From assembly GCA_964478945.1 (NCBI GenBank), contig CAYZJV010000008.1, positions 1 through 64,000 on the forward strand: DNA of 64,000 bases, written 5' to 3'. Position 1 is the stretch's first letter. Each line of letters starts with the position of its first letter. A model generated the notes under the pieces. The model was not told the DNA's origin. It did not search any database and saw nothing but the letters and a program-made list of their open reading frames with translations. Positions 60,189 to 64,000 of this stretch are shown here, piece by piece. A program made the translations under genes and the position numbers. This DNA comes from CAYZJV01 sp964478945 (lineage in GTDB: Bacteria; Spirochaetota; Spirochaetia; Sphaerochaetales; Sphaerochaetaceae).

Positions 60189-61641
60189 CAACCAATACAC
60201 GTTGATGAAAAGAAAGATCGACGTCGAGGTATTGAAATCCTATTTTTCGGGAACCTTGGCCAACGACATAGAGCTTTTGCCAATCAAGATCATTCCAAGG
60301 GAACGGGAACCGAACCGTTGTTGTGTCTACAAGGAGAGGGCAATGGTGCGGTATAGGATCATGGCCCTCCTTGGTGTGGATATCGATCGAAACGACGACG
60401 AGTACAAATCCCTTGCATCCTACGCCGAGGAGGCTCTTGCAAAGAAACCGGAGATATTGCCTACGTTGACCACGATTACACCTGGTTGCAGTGCCTGCCC
60501 CGATGAGCAATATCGGATCACCGATGCCTGTAGGGGCTGTTTTGCGAGACCTTGTCTCGCCAACTGTCCAAAAGAGGCGATCGTATTCGTGAATGGGCGC
60601 GCGATCATTGATGAAAAGCGATGCATCAACTGTGGGAAATGTCTCGATGTTTGTCCCTTCCATGCGGTAGTCCATGTGCCGGTTCCCTGCGAAGCCGCCT
60701 GTCCGGTTGGAGCCATACACAAGAACGCAGCGGGATATGTGGAGATAGACCATGGGAAATGTATCGATTGTGGCCACTGCTCGCGTTCTTGTCCTTTTGG
60801 AGCAATCGCCGAACGTAGTTCGCTCATGTATGTGGCGAAATTGCTCATGAAGGGAACACATGTCGTTGCCATGGTTGCTCCGGCTATAGAAGGCCAATTC
60901 CCCGGTTCCTTGGCACAGATCAAGTCCGCATTGTCGAAGGTGGGATTTTCGGATGTGGTTGAAGTCGCCGAAGGTGCCGAGCTCACCGCACGACACGAAG
61001 CGAACGAGTTGAGGGAGAAGCTTGATGGGGGACAACGTTTCATGACGACCAGTTGTTGTCCCGCCTATACCGGTTTGGTGGATGCGCATGTTCCGGAACT
61101 CGCTCCGTATTATTCACAGACACTCTCTCCCATGGCCTACACGACACATATCTGTGAAACACGATACCCGGGGGCGAATTTGGTGTTTATCGGACCTTGT
61201 TTGGCGAAGAAGGTGGAAGCGGCTTCCCTGCCTTCAATCGATTCGGTACTCACATTTGCGGAACTTGCGGCTCTGTTTGTGGCGAAGGGTGTCGATGTCA
61301 AGGAGATGCCTGTTGTCGAAGAACCGGTCGATTCGACGACATATGCCGACTGTAGGGGATTCGCATTGCCACAAGGAGTGGCGAGGGCTGTCGTCAAGAG
61401 ATCGGAAACACCTTTCAAGACCATGCAGATCGATGGGTTGGATAAGAAGACGGTACGACTGATGAAGATTTGGCCCAAACGCCCACCAGAAGCCGATCTC
61501 GTGGAGGTGATGTGTTGCGAGGGTGGATGTCTTGCGGGACCGGGAGTACTGGTGAATCCAAAAATCGCGAACCGCTTGCGCCAAGGGATCGATGTCGCTA
61601 CAGTGGGAACCAAACCATTGGAGGCGAAGAGGCATGTTTGA
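60175..61641 (+). CDS. [FeFe]-hydrogenase, group B type
   Basis: A 488-residue hydrogenase. The N-terminal 110 residues have no recognised domain. Then come several [4Fe-4S] sites (CSACPDEQYRITDACRGC, CINCGKCLDVCP, CIDCGHCSRSCP). The H-cluster ligands are Cys295 in TTSCCPAYTG (with the proton-transfer Cys294 kept), Cys342 in GPCLAKK, and Cys448 and Cys452 in CCEGGCLAGPG. Group B enzymes are thought to interact with ferredoxin and often share clusters with sensory hydrogenases. It overlaps msrC by 8 nt. Confidence 0.9.
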   Translation: MLEVNNQYTLMKRKIDVEVLKSYFSGTLANDIELLPIKIIPREREPNRCCVYKERAMVRYRIMALLGVDIDRNDDEYKSLASYAEEALAKKPEILPTLTTITPGCSACPDEQYRITDACRGCFARPCLANCPKEAIVFVNGRAIIDEKRCINCGKCLDVCPFHAVVHVPVPCEAACPVGAIHKNAAGYVEIDHGKCIDCGHCSRSCPFGAIAERSSLMYVAKLLMKGTHVVAMVAPAIEGQFPGSLAQIKSALSKVGFSDVVEVAEGAELTARHEANELREKLDGGQRFMTTSCCPAYTGLVDAHVPELAPYYSQTLSPMAYTTHICETRYPGANLVFIGPCLAKKVEAASLPSIDSVLTFAELAALFVAKGVDVKEMPVVEEPVDSTTYADCRGFALPQGVARAVVKRSETPFKTMQIDGLDKKTVRLMKIWPKRPPEADLVEVMCCEGGCLAGPGVLVNPKIANRLRQGIDVATVGTKPLEAKRHV

Positions 61642-62131
61642 ACCATTGGAGAAGGGGAATCTTGATCATAGGGAGATATTGGGTCAACTGGAGGCGTTGA
61701 TCGAAATGGCGGATCCCAATCCGTACGGGAGAATCGCTTCACTGGCCAATGCGAGTGCGTTGCTTGCATATTATTTGGAGCGGATCAACTGGGTGGGATT
61801 CTATCTGGTCGATTCGTCGGGTGATCGTTCTTCACTGGTGCTTGGTCCTTTCCAAGGAGCTCCGGTTTGCGTGGAGATCGGCATCGGGAAAGGTGTGTGT
61901 GGAACCGCTTGGAAAGAGAAGAAGACCATGTCGGTTCCCGATGTCACTCTCTTTCCCGGTCATATCGCCTGCGATGCGGCCAGCAGAAGCGAAGTGGTGG
62001 TGCCTTTGTTGAAGGGCGAAGTGGTGATGGGCGTACTCGATGTGGACAGTCCACTGCCGAATCGGTTTTCCACGGACGATGTGGAGTTCTTTGAACAGGC
62101 AGCCTCCATCATTGCCAGGATATTCCCATGA
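61634..62131 (+). CDS. msrC: Free methionine-(R)-sulfoxide reductase (GAF type)
   Basis: A 165-residue GAF-fold enzyme that repairs free methionine-R-sulfoxide. The three active-site cysteines align with the family: VCVEIGIGKGVCGTAW (two) and FPGHIACDAASRSEVVVPL (one). The start overlaps the end of the group B hydrogenase gene, so it is translated with the oxygen-sensitive hydrogenases. This suggests protection against oxidative damage, which is inference. Confidence 0.92.
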   Translation: MFEPLEKGNLDHREILGQLEALIEMADPNPYGRIASLANASALLAYYLERINWVGFYLVDSSGDRSSLVLGPFQGAPVCVEIGIGKGVCGTAWKEKKTMSVPDVTLFPGHIACDAASRSEVVVPLLKGEVVMGVLDVDSPLPNRFSTDDVEFFEQAASIIARIFP

Positions 62132-62140
62132 CCCATCGAC

Positions 62141-62170
62141 TTGACAATATTTGAAAACATCCACACTATT
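62141..62170 (+). promoter_or_regulatory. Promoter of the thrS T-box leader
   Basis: TTGACA and ACTATT with an 18-bp spacer lie just after msrC, so the leader RNA would start near 62177. Confidence 0.55.
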
Positions 62171-62176
62171 GTCGTA

Positions 62177-62485
62177 AGGTGTCGACGGAGACGAGTAATC
62201 GGCTACAACTGTCTGTGAGAGGACGTCCTTCCGGAATTCCGGTCGGGTGAGAGGCGTTCGGCAGTTCCCGATGAAAACCCCTCCCGAGCCGTGGGTCGAA
62301 CGCATGTGCCACTAGGCCCGCCGCCCTCCCGGCGACAAGGGATCGAATGAGTGCTCGAGACGGCGTAATAAAGTCGTCCCGGGAAGTAAGGTGGAACCGC
62401 GGAAACATGACCTTCATGTTCTCGTCCTTACCAGATTGCGTGCGTTTTGCATGCGGTGGTTGGGAAGAGTACGTGGAGGTTTTTT
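62177..62485 (+). ncRNA. T-box riboswitch upstream of thrS
   Basis: The leader contains AGGTGGAACCGCGG (62389-62402), a match to the T-box core that pairs with the tRNA acceptor end. An AGTA element lies near its 5' end (62195-62198), and CTCGTCC after the core matches the usual antiterminator-terminator switch strand. A long structured region precedes it (GCGTTCG pairs with CGAACGC), and a T6 run at 62480-62485 follows a hairpin. It would sense uncharged tRNA-Thr. The threonine specifier codon could not be fixed by eye; ACT at 62311, ACG at 62300 and ACC at 62277 are candidates. Confidence 0.88.
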
Positions 62486-62502
62486 CATAATTCGATAGGA
62501 TG

Positions 62503-62518
62503 GTACTCCAAGGAGTAC
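62503..62518 (+). promoter_or_regulatory. Short hairpin next to the thrS ribosome site
   Basis: GTACTCC and GGAGTAC form a 7-bp stem with a 2-nt loop, ending directly before the GGAGGAG site. GAGTAC at 62467-62472 could instead pair with GTACTC at 62503-62508, so two exclusive folds are possible. Confidence 0.45.
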
Positions 62519-62530
62519 GGAGGAGATCAT

Positions 62531-64000
62531 ATGGCGCAAAAGAAGGAAGAAGTGAACGAGAAGTTGGCAAAAGTGAGACACTCGATGTCCCACGTGATGG
62601 CCGAAGCCGTATTGCAAATGTTCCCATCGGCACAGATTGCGATCGGTCCTGCGATAGACAATGGATTCTATTACGATTTCGATTTGCCGAGAGCCCTCAC
62701 TTCGGAGGATTTGGATGAAATCACCAAGAGGATGAAGACGATCATCCAGGAGGACAAGGAATTCAAGAGGATCGTTGTCTCAAGGGACGAAGCGAAGAGG
62801 ATGTTTTCCGAACAGGTGTACAAGCAGGAGCTCATAGATGCGATTCCCGCCGATGAGGAGGTATCCCTTTACAATCAGGGTGGATTCACCGATCTTTGTC
62901 GTGGTCCGCATGTCGCTTCCACCAAAGAGTTGAATCCCGATTCCTTCAAATTGCTGAGCACTGCGGGTGCCTACTGGAGAGGCAAGGAGACCAATCCCAT
63001 GCTCACCAGGATATATGCCACCGCATGGACAAACCCGAAGGATTTGCGCCTCTACCTGCAGAAGTTGGAAGAGATCGAGAAGCGGGACCATCGCAAGTTG
63101 GGAAAGGAGCTCGATCTGTTCAGTTTCCACGAAGAGGCGGGGCCGGGATTGGTGTACTGGCATCCTAGGGGCGCCAGGATCAGGATGGCGATTGAGGATT
63201 TCTGGAAACAGCAGCATTATGCCAATGGCTATGAGATGGTCTATACCCCCCATGTGGGAAAGGCTTGGTTGTGGGAGACTTCGGGACATCTGGGGTTCTA
63301 CAAGGAGAGCATGTACTCTCCGATGGAGATGGATAAGGCCGACTATTATACCAAACCGATGAACTGTCCCTTCCATATCATGATCTACAAGAATTCGAAG
63401 CATTCGTATCGGGAGCTTCCGTTCCGTTGGGCGGAATTGGGAACCGTGTATCGTTATGAGAAGGCCGGAGCCCTACATGGATTGCTGAGGGTAAGGGGGT
63501 TCACACAGGATGATGCACATATCTTCTGTACTCCCGAGCAGATGGATTCCGAAATCAGGGAGGTGTTGCGTTTCTCACTTTTCATGCTCCGTTCATTCGG
63601 TTTCAAGGATATCGAAGCATATTTGTCGACCCGTCCCGAAAAGAGTGTCGGTGAACCCGAGAGATGGGATGCGGCAATCGAATCTCTTCGTAAAGCCATC
63701 GAAGAAGAGGGTCTCGATTATGGTGTGGATGAAGGTGGTGGTGCCTTCTACGGTCCCAAGATCGACCTTAAGATCAAGGATGCGATCGGTCGTGAATGGC
63801 AATTGTCGACCGTTCAGTTCGATTTCAATGAACCGGAACGGTTCGATATGACTTTCGTCGATTCGGATGGTGTTGAGAAGAGACCATATATGATCCATCG
63901 TGCGTTGCTGGGATCCATTGAAAGATTCTTCGGTGTGCTGTTGGAACACTTCGCAGGTGCGTTCCCCCTCTGGCTGGCTCCAGAACAGGTCTGTGTGATT
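62531..64000 (+). CDS. thrS: Threonyl-tRNA synthetase (3' end outside the window)
   Basis: The first 490 codons of ThrRS, which charges tRNA-Thr. The editing domain has RHSMSHVMAEAV (HxxxH) and DLCRGPHV. The class II core has MNCPFH (zinc cysteine), the motif 2 region RWAELGTVYRYEKAGALHGLLRVRGFTQDDAHIFC, and motif 3-proximal sequence (MIHRALLGSIERFFG). The usual N-terminal TGS domain of about 60 residues is missing: the protein enters the editing domain within 20 residues of the ATG. GGAGGAG supports this start. A T-box leader controls it. Confidence 0.96.
   Translation, partial: MAQKKEEVNEKLAKVRHSMSHVMAEAVLQMFPSAQIAIGPAIDNGFYYDFDLPRALTSEDLDEITKRMKTIIQEDKEFKRIVVSRDEAKRMFSEQVYKQELIDAIPADEEVSLYNQGGFTDLCRGPHVASTKELNPDSFKLLSTAGAYWRGKETNPMLTRIYATAWTNPKDLRLYLQKLEEIEKRDHRKLGKELDLFSFHEEAGPGLVYWHPRGARIRMAIEDFWKQQHYANGYEMVYTPHVGKAWLWETSGHLGFYKESMYSPMEMDKADYYTKPMNCPFHIMIYKNSKHSYRELPFRWAELGTVYRYEKAGALHGLLRVRGFTQDDAHIFCTPEQMDSEIREVLRFSLFMLRSFGFKDIEAYLSTRPEKSVGEPERWDAAIESLRKAIEEEGLDYGVDEGGGAFYGPKIDLKIKDAIGREWQLSTVQFDFNEPERFDMTFVDSDGVEKRPYMIHRALLGSIERFFGVLLEHFAGAFPLWLAPEQVCVI

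Noticed and set aside
59935..61089. A 384-codon minus-strand frame opposite the group B hydrogenase
   Set aside because: It is antisense to a gene with all H-cluster motifs and shows no motifs itself.
57..64000. CRISPR arrays, IS elements, tRNA or rRNA genes
   Set aside because: No regularly spaced repeats, transposase-like frames, terminal inverted repeats or tRNA cloverleaf sequences were seen.

Overview
The window reads like a chromosome segment of an anaerobic, fermentative spirochaete, most likely of the Sphaerochaeta type. That assignment is inference. It rests on spirochaete-style substrate-binding protein signal peptides ending in FAGGSSEA, a long ATP-type phosphofructokinase, ferredoxin/rubredoxin/[FeFe]-hydrogenase chemistry, and the lack of any respiratory chain gene. 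No rRNA, tRNA, IS element, prophage or CRISPR array was seen. Genes are densely packed, often overlapping by 4-17 nt.

Layout. 1-3.7 kb: nitroreductase, MFS transporter, rubredoxin, WYL regulator. 3.7-14.9 kb: slyX, then a long minus-strand block (read from 14.9 kb downward) of a three-subunit molybdenum-hydroxylase-like complex, dnaE, yggT, recG, rsmD and an acyl-ACP thioesterase. 15-20 kb (plus): ligA, aminotransferase, ModE-like regulator, phosphofructokinase. 20.1-21.15 kb: an AT-rich gene-poor stretch holding a candidate small RNA. 21.15-38 kb: a lipoprotein, then a peptide-use island with a PatB-like lyase, an ABC peptide importer (binding protein, two permeases, two ATPases), alternating M20 and M24 peptidases, RidA, a YheO-type regulator, an aminotransferase and a third M24 enzyme. 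38-48.5 kb: pgi, argR with ARG boxes, lemA/DUF2207, an RRM protein, a pair of prenol-kinase-like membrane proteins, glycerate kinase, an envelope redox trio (TlpA, CxxC micro-protein, polyferredoxin) and an EamA transporter. 48.5-56.5 kb: groEL, yajC-secD-secF, ispH, a NagD-like phosphatase and rex. 56.6-62.1 kb: a hydrogenase cluster (two thioredoxin-like [2Fe-2S] proteins, a sensory PAS-containing [FeFe]-hydrogenase, a SpoIIE-type phosphatase and a second [FeFe]-hydrogenase) ending in msrC. 62.1-64 kb: a T-box leader and the start of thrS.

How the genes fit together. The peptide island can import oligopeptides, trim them and feed amino acids to PLP enzymes, with RidA clearing reactive enamines. 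The Rex-hydrogenase-phosphatase cluster looks like a hydrogen or redox sensing and output module. Several operons carry clear sigma-70 promoters, and three of these place the transcription start on the ATG, pointing to leaderless mRNAs. The strongest candidates for something undescribed are a predicted ~115-nt RNA with two anti-Shine-Dalgarno motifs, the sensory hydrogenase module, a VTE5/VTE6-like isoprenoid kinase pair, and a molybdenum hydroxylase whose large subunit has lost the usual cofactor motifs.
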